64,000 nt of DNA from an uncultured Bacteroidales bacterium. Its GTDB lineage: Bacteria; Bacteroidota; Bacteroidia; Bacteroidales; UBA932. A model generated the notes under the pieces. The model was not told the DNA's origin and did not search any database. It worked only from the letters and a program-made list of their open reading frames with translations. Position 1 is the stretch's first letter. Each line of letters begins with the position of its first letter. The stretch spans positions 1 to 64,000 of the forward strand of contig CAMVMG010000003.1 in assembly GCA_947168525.1 (NCBI GenBank), written 5' to 3'. The position numbers and the translations under genes were made by a program. Positions 17,884 through 25,251 of the stretch are shown here, piece after piece.

Positions 17884-18567
17884 ATGTTCGTGTTCAAACG
17901 CCATTTCAGGGGCCTCGAGCGGGAGGTTTCCGGCATACGGTTCAGCAATCCTGTCGGTCTGGCAAGACCTGCAGACTTGCGCCGTATCCACCATCCGTTC
18001 CCCCGTCCCGTTGCAGGATTCCTTACCCTGGAACCCGACCAGAGCAACTTCCTGGAGTGGATTCACCGGCTGCCGGCGCTGCGCGAAGAAGAAGGCGCCC
18101 TGGTGGCCGTTAACCTAAGAAAAGACATAGAGCGCTCATTCTCACTAGTTTACGATTTCGCAGATTTCATCATCATAGACCTGGACAGCAACGACGGCAT
18201 CGGCTCGTCAGACCTCTCCGACATTCCCCTGGTGTTGGATGAACTGCTCAACCTGCGCCTCTGCTACGATGGCTACACCCCTGTCTTCCTGCGTCTTCCC
18301 ACCGTGCTGGACGCGGAAGAAATGCATTCGGTGCTTTCATACTGCATGCTCAGCGGCATCAATGGCATCCTGGCAGAGGGCCTGGGAACGGTCCTCTCCG
18401 TGCTGGAACAGATCCAGGGACGCATCCCGCTGGTGGGGACGGCCCTGTCGGCCGAAGAAGGCCATGCCATGCTGCAGGCGGGCGTTTCCCTGACCGAGCT
18501 CAGAACTCGCCCCTCAGAGGCCCGGAAACTGCTTAAAATCCTGGAAAAAGAATCCAAAAAATCATGA
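17884..18567 (+). CDS. shortened dihydroorotate-dehydrogenase-like TIM-barrel protein
   Basis: This 227-residue protein resembles the N-terminal and central parts of class 2 PyrD: GIRFSNPVGLA corresponds to the FKNPVGLAAGFDK region, GFLTLEP to GFVEIGTVTP, ADFIIIDLDSND to the YADY-NVSSPN strand and GINGILAEG to the DGIIATNT strand. It is about 100-130 residues shorter than PyrD, and the FDKN lysine is replaced (ARPADLRR). The FMN-contacting C-terminal strands are reduced. It is probably not a functional dihydroorotate dehydrogenase. It overlaps cinA by 4 bp (ATGA), so the two are translationally coupled. Confidence 0.6.
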   Translation: MFVFKRHFRGLEREVSGIRFSNPVGLARPADLRRIHHPFPRPVAGFLTLEPDQSNFLEWIHRLPALREEEGALVAVNLRKDIERSFSLVYDFADFIIIDLDSNDGIGSSDLSDIPLVLDELLNLRLCYDGYTPVFLRLPTVLDAEEMHSVLSYCMLSGINGILAEGLGTVLSVLEQIQGRIPLVGTALSAEEGHAMLQAGVSLTELRTRPSEARKLLKILEKESKKS

Positions 18568-19823
18568 TCAACGCTTGTATCTGCACCATCGGGGACGAAA
18601 TCCTGATCGGACAGGTGGTCGATACCAATTCCTCGCACCTGGCCACCGCACTGGAAGAAGCCGGGCTGCACGTGAGCCGCATGCTCTCCATCGGCGACAA
18701 TAAGAAAGACATCCGGGAAACCCTCCGGAGAGAACTCAGGCACAACGCCGTGGTCATCACCACCGGCGGCCTGGGCCCCACCAAAGACGATATAACCAAG
18801 GGCGTACTCGCCCGCCTGTCCGGTAGCACCCGCTTGGTAGAGCATCCCGGACAGCTGGAGGTAATCCGTAGAATCCTTGCCGGCAGGGGGCTGGACATGC
18901 TCCCCTCCAACCAAGCCCAGGCGCTGGTGCCAGAAAAAGCAGAAGTAATTATCAACGAGCTTGGTACGGCGCCCATCATGGTATTCCGAAACCTTCCGGG
19001 CGGAGGCACCCTGTATGCATTGCCCGGGGTCCCGCACGAGGCCGTCGGCGCCATTCCCGCCGTGCTGGAAGACATCCGCGGCCACCAGCCGCTCAGCCAC
19101 ATCCTACACCGCAGCGTAATGGTGTACGGCCTGGCAGAAAGCGCCCTGGCAGAGTTGATTGCTCCCTGGGAAGACGCTCTCCCGGCCGACATGCACCTAG
19201 CCTATCTACCCCATATGCTCACCGGCATGCGCCTGCGCCTGTCTATCTACGACTGCACCCCTGAAGAAGGCGAAGCACGCATCCAAAAGCAGCTGGAAGG
19301 CCTACAGGCCATCCTGGGAGACAGAATCTATTCCCTGGAAGATTCCACCCTGGAGAAAACCCTGGGAGAGATTTTTAAGGCGCACGGGCTCACTGTGTCG
19401 GCTGCAGAATCCTGTACCGGCGGAGAAATCGCCCACCTGTTCACTTCCGTTCCGGGCTCGTCGGCCTACTTCCTGGGATCGGTCACTTCCTATGCAATCC
19501 CGGTAAAAGAGAGAGTACTGGGGGTTCCGTCAGAGACCATCGAAAAATACGGCGTGGTTAGCAGCGAAGTGGCAGCGGCCATGGCAACGGGTGCCCGCAC
19601 CCTGATGGGAAGCGACTATTCCGTTGCCACCACCGGGCTGGCCGGTCCCTCCGGCGACGAGAACAATCCGGTGGGAACCGTGTGGGTGGGCGTATCCGGA
19701 CCCAACGGAACCCAGACCGCCCGCTTCCTGTTTAAGAACGACAGAAAACGCAATATCGAGCGCTTCTCCGCGTCTGCACTTAATTTTCTGCGTACTTTTG
19801 TTTTAGCAGATTTAAACAACTGA
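18564..19823 (+). CDS. cinA: CinA-family protein (NMN deamidase / competence-damage family)
   Basis: This 419-residue two-domain protein has an N-terminal COG1058 nucleotide-binding (MoaB-like) domain (MINACICTIGDEILIGQVVD, TGGLGPTKDD, ALPGVPHEA) and a C-terminal nicotinamide-mononucleotide amidohydrolase domain (about 260-415; SAAESCTGGEIAHLFTSVPG, VATTGLAGPSGDENNPVGTV). It acts in NAD salvage and clean-up of damaged nucleotides. It is full length for the family. Its start overlaps the PyrD-like gene stop. Confidence 0.95.
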   Translation: MINACICTIGDEILIGQVVDTNSSHLATALEEAGLHVSRMLSIGDNKKDIRETLRRELRHNAVVITTGGLGPTKDDITKGVLARLSGSTRLVEHPGQLEVIRRILAGRGLDMLPSNQAQALVPEKAEVIINELGTAPIMVFRNLPGGGTLYALPGVPHEAVGAIPAVLEDIRGHQPLSHILHRSVMVYGLAESALAELIAPWEDALPADMHLAYLPHMLTGMRLRLSIYDCTPEEGEARIQKQLEGLQAILGDRIYSLEDSTLEKTLGEIFKAHGLTVSAAESCTGGEIAHLFTSVPGSSAYFLGSVTSYAIPVKERVLGVPSETIEKYGVVSSEVAAAMATGARTLMGSDYSVATTGLAGPSGDENNPVGTVWVGVSGPNGTQTARFLFKNDRKRNIERFSASALNFLRTFVLADLNN

Positions 19824-19891
19824 TAAACAAGAAGTATAACAAGATTGTTATTCCGCTTAACATCCTTGTTACATCTCTAGCTGTTTACAAG

Positions 19892-20977
19892 TTAACACAT
19901 TGATTCGGAGGCCTTTATCACCCTCCCTAGCACATCCATCAGATTCTGTCCCGAAATCTTTTGGATCTGGTCGGAAGTATATCCCCTGCGCTCCATTTCC
20001 TGCAGTAGCAACGGCATCGATGACACGTCATCCATTCCCTCGGGGGCAACAAGGATTCCGTCGAAATCGGAGCCCAGCCCTACGTGGTCTATGCCGGCCA
20101 TTTTCACAGCATGGTCTATATGATCCACGATTTCTTTCACGCCTGGTCTGGGAAGACAGAGCAGGCGGTCCTGCATCCGGTGCCAAGCTTCTACCCGGAC
20201 AGGGTCGGCCGGGGCCTGGATGAACGCAGCCTCAACGGCTTCCGCCTCATCCAGCAGTGCGGCTTCGACGGGATTGGAAGCGAAACCGTCCGACAGGAAC
20301 GCGGGATAGAAATTGATGCCCACATAACCGTCATGCTCCCCCAGCGCCTGCAACATTTCGTCGGTGAGGTTGCGACGGTGGCTGCACAGGGCGCGGCAGC
20401 AAGAATGGGTGGCCACGATGGGGGCCCTGGAGACCGAGAGACAGTCCCAGAAGGTCTGGTCCGAGGCATGGGACAAGTCCACCATCATTCCCAGACGGTT
20501 CATCCGCTCCACTGCCTTTTTTCCAAAGGGGCTCAGCCCGTTCCAGCGCCGGCCTTCGGCGGCACTGTCGGCCAGGGCGTTGTCCCCATTGTGGGTAAGG
20601 GTGACATAGCGCACGCCCATGCGGTAAAACTGGTTCAGAAGGGACAGGGACTCCTGGATGGGGCTCCCGTTCTCCATGCCCAGGAAAATGGAAATACGGC
20701 CGTTTCTGCGGTTTTCGACGGCATCTTCCAGACAGACAGCCAGCGCTACCTCGGAGGGATGGGCCTGCACGGCGTCACAGGTGGCGGCGAGCATCTCCAG
20801 GGCATACCGCGTCGCGCTGTCCGGGGCCATCTCCGCCGGGGTGTACAGCGCAAAAAAACTGCCGTCGACTCCCCCGCGCCGAAGCTTGGGGAAATCGACC
20901 TGCGCATAAGGATTGTCGATACCCGGATTCCGCAGCCTCAGCAGTTGCGAAGGGGTATCCATATGGGAATCATACAT
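19892..20977 (-). CDS. membrane dipeptidase (peptidase M19)
   Basis: This 361-residue protein matches renal-dipeptidase-type M19 peptidases. Zinc ligands are visible as the N-terminal YDSHMD, the central Glu in IFLGMENG, and later His residues in DLSHASD, IVATHSC and DHVGLGSDFDG. No signal peptide is present, so it is probably cytoplasmic. It is the last gene of a probable operon (6-bp gap from the GIN-domain gene) and may recycle dipeptides from peptidoglycan or diet. Confidence 0.92.
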   Translation of the reverse strand: MYDSHMDTPSQLLRLRNPGIDNPYAQVDFPKLRRGGVDGSFFALYTPAEMAPDSATRYALEMLAATCDAVQAHPSEVALAVCLEDAVENRRNGRISIFLGMENGSPIQESLSLLNQFYRMGVRYVTLTHNGDNALADSAAEGRRWNGLSPFGKKAVERMNRLGMMVDLSHASDQTFWDCLSVSRAPIVATHSCCRALCSHRRNLTDEMLQALGEHDGYVGINFYPAFLSDGFASNPVEAALLDEAEAVEAAFIQAPADPVRVEAWHRMQDRLLCLPRPGVKEIVDHIDHAVKMAGIDHVGLGSDFDGILVAPEGMDDVSSMPLLLQEMERRGYTSDQIQKISGQNLMDVLGRVIKASESMC

Positions 20978-20983
20978 AGAGGC

Positions 20984-21913
20984 TTATTTCTTGTCGTCCG
21001 GGGCCAGGGTGGACTTGATGATGCGCCGGATCTTCATCTCGGGTTCTCCGGTGTAATAGAGCTCGCTGCCGCCTGCAAGGTCTGCATCCAGCCGCTTTTC
21101 CACCGCCAGCCGGAGTTCGCCGCCGTTCATGGTAACGGTCACGTCAGGAACGGCCAGGGCACGGGTGTCCATCTTGGTGTTCCTTTCGCCCTTTACTTCC
21201 ATGGCGTCGGTTTTTCCGCTCATCGTGATTTCTGCGCGGTTGCTGCCGGAGAGCTTGATTCTCTTTGCATTGGCCGATGCCGAGAGCTTAGACGACCCGG
21301 CACCGTCCAGACTCAGTTCATTGCAGGTGGTGGTGAGTTTGAGGTCTGAGGTGCCGTTGGTTTTGACGGAAAGGTCCGTGTCGGTGTTAAGGATGATCAC
21401 AGCCTGGGCCTTGTCCTTGAGGCTGACAGAGCCCTTCGTAGCCGTCACGGAGAGGTTTTTCAGCTGGGACTTGTCTTTCATCTCCAGGGCGAAACTGGAA
21501 CCGTAGAAACCGTCCGTACCGGTGAGCACGGCATTGTCTTCCAGTGAGACACCGTCCAGCTGGGGCGCATACACCACGGCCCGGAAAACCATCTTGGGCG
21601 CGTTTTTTCCGGTGAACAATTTCTTTACGTCCTTGGGAACTGCTTTCTCGTTGTAGCTGACATACAGGACCTTGGAACGGACATAGACCTCTACGTAGTC
21701 GGCGATGGCCTTGTTCACAGTCACTTTGGCACCATAGGTGCCCTTAGCAAGGGTCACATCAAAGTCTCCGCTCACGTTCAGGGAGGTGAACTCGCCGGTG
21801 GGAAGGGTTTTCTCCGAGAGTTCGGCAGGGTCCTGCGCCAAGGCAACGGCGGCCATAAAAATTAAAGTAAAGGTTGCAATAACAGCCTTTAATGAATTCT
21901 GAAATAGTCTCAT
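20984..21913 (-). CDS. GIN-domain (DUF2807) exported protein
   Basis: This 309-residue protein has a Sec signal peptide (cleavage near VALAQD, residue 27) and repeated right-handed beta-helix-like turns (SLEDNAVLTG, SLKDKAQAVI, LDGAGSSKLSASANAKRIKL, GSNRAEITMSG) typical of head-GIN domains. Members are periplasmic or surface proteins common in Bacteroidota, and their function is not established. It lies between ABC-F and dipeptidase genes with 6-bp gaps on both sides. Confidence 0.85.
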   Translation of the reverse strand: MRLFQNSLKAVIATFTLIFMAAVALAQDPAELSEKTLPTGEFTSLNVSGDFDVTLAKGTYGAKVTVNKAIADYVEVYVRSKVLYVSYNEKAVPKDVKKLFTGKNAPKMVFRAVVYAPQLDGVSLEDNAVLTGTDGFYGSSFALEMKDKSQLKNLSVTATKGSVSLKDKAQAVIILNTDTDLSVKTNGTSDLKLTTTCNELSLDGAGSSKLSASANAKRIKLSGSNRAEITMSGKTDAMEVKGERNTKMDTRALAVPDVTVTMNGGELRLAVEKRLDADLAGGSELYYTGEPEMKIRRIIKSTLAPDDKK

Positions 21914-21919
21914 ATCTGT

Positions 21920-23848
21920 TTAATCTAATTGTTCACTCAAAGTGGCCCACTCTTCTGTATAAGCATCCATATTCCGTTTCAGGTTCAGGTACTCCGCTGT
22001 CAGGTCCAGGATATCGTCTTCTTTTCCGGGAGCGGCCAGGATGCCTTCTATCTCCGCAAGCCGGGTCTCGCAGCGGGCAATCTCCTTTTCCAGAAAACTC
22101 ACCCGGTTCCGGATTTTCCGCTCTTCTCTGGAAACGGCCTTCCGGGCCTGGAACTCCTGTTTCCGGTCGTCTTTCTTCTCTCTGTCCACAGGTGCCAGGG
22201 GAATTTCCTTCAAATGTCGTTCCAACTCCTGCAGGCTTTCCAGTTTTCTTTTCCTTAGGAAGTCGGCCACGCTGCCCAGATGCTCCTTCACCTTCCCGTC
22301 CCGGAACTCATAGAGTTTGTCCACCAGGCCATCCAGGAAGTCCCGGTCGTGGGAAACCACGATCAGGGTGCCATCGAAGGAGAGAAGCGCCTGCTTGAGC
22401 ACATCCTTCGAGCGGATGTCCATGTGGTTGGTGGGCTCGTCCAGGGCCAGGACATTGTGCGATTCCAGCATCAGCCTGGCCATTCCCAGGCGTGCCCGTT
22501 CCCCGCCGCTGAGCACGGAAACCTTTTTGTCGATGTCCTCTCCCTTGAAGAGGAAGGCGCCCAGGATATCGCGGAGTTTGGTGCGGATATCCCCCACCGC
22601 GATGCCCTCCAGCGTGTCGAACACCGTCAGTGAAGGGTCCAGAACCTCTTCCTGGTTCTGGGCATAATAGCCGATGTTCACGTTGTGCCCCAGCCGGGCT
22701 TCTCCTTCCATCGGCTCCAGTTCTCCCATGAGAACGCGCATCAGGGTAGTCTTCCCTTCTCCGTTGCGGCCGATCAGCGCCACTTTCTCTCCGCGCTTAA
22801 TCTCTATGCCGGCATGGGAGAAAACCACCTTCTGTGGATAGCCCACCGTGAGGTCCGTCCCCTTGAAAACCACATCTCCGGAGCGCTGGGCCGGAGGAAA
22901 CTTCAGGGTAAGGGTGGAGTTGTCTGTCTCGTCGATCTCGATTCGCTCCAGCTTTTCCAGGGCTTTGATCCGGGACTGGACCTGGTTGCTCTTGGTGGGC
23001 TTGTACCGGAAGCGGTTGATGAAATCTTCCGTCTTCTCGATCATGCGTTGCTGATTCTCGTAGGCGGCCTTCTGCTGGGCGATCCGCTCTTCGCGGAGCG
23101 TCACATACTGGCTATAAGGTACTTTGTAATCGTTAATATGCCCCAGAAGGATCTCTACGGTCCTTTTTGTCACATTGTCCAGGAACTTCCGGTCGTGGGA
23201 AACCAGGAGCAGCGAGCCCCTGTAGGCCTTCAGATAATCCTCGAACCACTCGATGGATTCGATATCCAGGTGATTGGTAGGCTCATCCAGCAGCAGCACG
23301 TCCGGCCTGGAGAGCAGGATCTTGGCCAGCTCGATGCGCATGTTCCAGCCCTGGCTGAAGGTTTCTGTCTTGCGGTCCAGCTCATCGGCCTTGAATCCCA
23401 AGCCGAAGAGGACCTTCTCCGCCTGTGCCCGGGGCGATTCCCCGGATTCCAGGCCCAGGGTATCGCTGAGCTCGTTCAGACGGGCGATAAGGGCAGCGTA
23501 AGCCTCACTCTCATAATCGGTTCTCTCCCCCAACTGGGTGGTAATCCGCTCCTGCTCCCGCTCCATCTCATGGATATAGTCGAACACTTGCAGAACCTCT
23601 TCCATCACCGTATGGCCGTTGTGGTGCTCCATGATCTGGGGCAGATAGCCAATCCTGACGCCGGAGGGCATCTGGACCGCTCCGGAGGTGGGCTGCTGCT
23701 CGCCGGTGATCAGTTTCATCAGAGTGGATTTCCCCGCACCGTTCTTCCCTACCAGGCCGATCTTGTCCCCGTCGCTGATGTGGAAATTGATGTTGTCCAG
23801 GAGCGTGAAGCTGCCGAAGGCCACACTGACGTTGTTGATGGAGATCAT
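21920..23848 (-). CDS. ABC-F family ATPase (ribosome-associated)
   Basis: This 642-residue soluble protein has two ABC domains: Walker A GLVGKNGAGKST (about 33-44) and ALIGRNGEGKTT (about 352-363), signature regions FSQGWNMRIELAKIL and LSGGERARLGMARLML, and Walker B LLLDEPTNHLD and LALDEPTNHMD. A linker of about 80 residues joins them and a coiled-coil tail follows. No membrane segments are present. ABC-F proteins act at the ribosomal E site; this one looks like a YdiF/Uup-type housekeeping member. It overlaps tatC by 4 bp. Confidence 0.93.
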   Translation of the reverse strand: MISINNVSVAFGSFTLLDNINFHISDGDKIGLVGKNGAGKSTLMKLITGEQQPTSGAVQMPSGVRIGYLPQIMEHHNGHTVMEEVLQVFDYIHEMEREQERITTQLGERTDYESEAYAALIARLNELSDTLGLESGESPRAQAEKVLFGLGFKADELDRKTETFSQGWNMRIELAKILLSRPDVLLLDEPTNHLDIESIEWFEDYLKAYRGSLLLVSHDRKFLDNVTKRTVEILLGHINDYKVPYSQYVTLREERIAQQKAAYENQQRMIEKTEDFINRFRYKPTKSNQVQSRIKALEKLERIEIDETDNSTLTLKFPPAQRSGDVVFKGTDLTVGYPQKVVFSHAGIEIKRGEKVALIGRNGEGKTTLMRVLMGELEPMEGEARLGHNVNIGYYAQNQEEVLDPSLTVFDTLEGIAVGDIRTKLRDILGAFLFKGEDIDKKVSVLSGGERARLGMARLMLESHNVLALDEPTNHMDIRSKDVLKQALLSFDGTLIVVSHDRDFLDGLVDKLYEFRDGKVKEHLGSVADFLRKRKLESLQELERHLKEIPLAPVDREKKDDRKQEFQARKAVSREERKIRNRVSFLEKEIARCETRLAEIEGILAAPGKEDDILDLTAEYLNLKRNMDAYTEEWATLSEQLD

Positions 23849-24585
23849 TTCTTACAAAGCAGGATAGACAATTCGAAGAGCCCGTACAGCGGGATGGCCA
23901 GCACGAACATGGAGAAAGGGTCGCTTGGCGTAATGAAAGCGGCTAATACCAAGACAACTACAAAGGCATATTTGCGCCACTTCTTTAACTGCTTCCGGTT
24001 CACGATTCCCAGGCTGGACAACACCAGGATCACAGTGGGAAACTCGAACAGGAACCCAATCAGGAACACCATGGAGGTGAACAGCGACATGTACGATCCC
24101 AGGGAGATGGTGTTGACGATAGTGTCGCTCACGCTGAAATTCGCAAAGAAGATCAGACACACCGGAAGCACCACGAAATACCCCACGGCTACGCCCAGGT
24201 AGAACAGGCCGGAGGACAGGGAGAATGCCTTTCCCACGGCTTTCTTTTCCTGCTGGTACAGGGCGGGCGCGATGAACTTCCAGATTTCCCAGATGACAAA
24301 AGGGAAAGCCAGCACCAGGCCGCAAAGCACGGAAACCTTCATGTAGGTGAAGAACTGGGCCGACAGGTCGATGTTGATCAGGTCCAGGGAAAAATGAATG
24401 CCGGGCAGACGGTACAGCGGAAAATCCGGCTGCGTAGGCCAGAGAACCGCCTTGAACAGCGGTTTGGGAATGCACAGGAATACAACCGACAGCAAAGCCA
24501 CGGCCAGCACCGAACGGAACAGGGTTCCCCTCAGTGCCTCCAGATGGTCCCAAAAGGACATTTCCGTGTCCTTGGGCGCCGTCAC
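23845..24585 (-). CDS. tatC: twin-arginine translocase subunit TatC
   Basis: This 246-residue inner-membrane protein has six predicted transmembrane segments and the TatC signatures FWDHLEALRGTLFRSV near the N-terminus, FPFVIWEIWKFIAPALY, and the first-loop/N-terminal Glu region. With TatA it forms the export route for folded proteins. It starts 1 bp after the tatA stop and overlaps the ABC-F gene by 4 bp. No separate tatB is seen. Confidence 0.95.
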   Translation of the reverse strand: MTAPKDTEMSFWDHLEALRGTLFRSVLAVALLSVVFLCIPKPLFKAVLWPTQPDFPLYRLPGIHFSLDLINIDLSAQFFTYMKVSVLCGLVLAFPFVIWEIWKFIAPALYQQEKKAVGKAFSLSSGLFYLGVAVGYFVVLPVCLIFFANFSVSDTIVNTISLGSYMSLFTSMVFLIGFLFEFPTVILVLSSLGIVNRKQLKKWRKYAFVVVLVLAAFITPSDPFSMFVLAIPLYGLFELSILLCKK

Positions 24586-24586
24586 G

Positions 24587-24772
24587 TTATTTCTCTTCCT
24601 GCTTGGAGGAATCCTCGCCGGCGTCCTTGATTTCTTTCTCTACCTCGTTCATCCCTTCCTTGAAACTCTTGACGCCCTTGCCCAGGCCTTTCATCAACTC
24701 GGGAATCTTCCTGCCGCCAAACAGCAGCAGGATCACGGCCACGATGGCCACGATTTCCCAGGTTCCCAACAT
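24587..24772 (-). CDS. tatA: twin-arginine translocase subunit TatA/E
   Basis: This 61-residue protein has one N-terminal transmembrane helix ([14 protein letters not shown]), the hinge and FGxxKxPE-type motif ([21 protein letters not shown]), then an amphipathic helix and charged tail. I prefer the ATG at 24772 (MLGTWEI), which matches the usual TatA start; an in-frame ATG at 24793 would add seven residues. It lies directly before tatC. Confidence 0.9.
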   Translation of the reverse strand: MLGTWEIVAIVAVILLLFGGRKIPELMKGLGKGVKSFKEGMNEVEKEIKDAGEDSSKQEEK

Positions 24773-24798
24773 GAGTAACGGATAAGTATGCATAAGTA

Positions 24799-25215
24799 TC
24801 AGGCTTTATGGATAGATTGTTCGAACAGGTCACAGATTATTTCCGGGCAACGGACCGGACGGAAGGTTTCCTTGTCCAGGAACCCCAGGGTCACGGTTCC
24901 CTCTGCGCAGAGGACGCCGTCTTGGTTTACCACCGTCTGCCGGATTACCATCTTGGCCATGGGCACCTTGTTCACTTCGGCCGTCGCCGTAAGCACATCG
25001 CCCATCCTGGCCGGATGGCGGAAGTGGCACTCCACCGACACGATGGGCACCTGGACCCCTAGCTCCGATTCGCACTTTTCAATCGGGAAACCCAGCTGGA
25101 CCATCATCTCGTCCCGGGCAATCTCGAAGTAGCGGATATAATTGGAGTGGTGGACCACTGCCATTTGGTCGGTTTCGTAGTACCGGACCGGGAAACTGGA
25201 CTTAAAAATAGCCAT
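24799..25215 (-). CDS. acyl-CoA thioesterase (YbgC/4HBT hot-dog fold)
   Basis: This 138-residue protein has the hot-dog thioesterase signature [25 protein letters not shown] near the N-terminus, with the catalytic Asp in YETDQMA. The length fits YbgC/FadM-type enzymes. The substrate is an acyl-CoA of unknown chain. It lies 36 bp after valS and just before tatA, and is probably cotranscribed. Confidence 0.9.
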   Translation of the reverse strand: MAIFKSSFPVRYYETDQMAVVHHSNYIRYFEIARDEMMVQLGFPIEKCESELGVQVPIVSVECHFRHPARMGDVLTATAEVNKVPMAKMVIRQTVVNQDGVLCAEGTVTLGFLDKETFRPVRCPEIICDLFEQSIHKA

Positions 25216-25251
25216 AACAAAAATGTTATCAATATGAACAGTTTTGTTTCT

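Noticed and set aside
19824..19891. inverted repeat TAACAAGATTGTTA between cinA and dipeptidase as terminator
   Set aside because: The arms are only 5 bp, weak and without a T-run. I cannot support a terminator.
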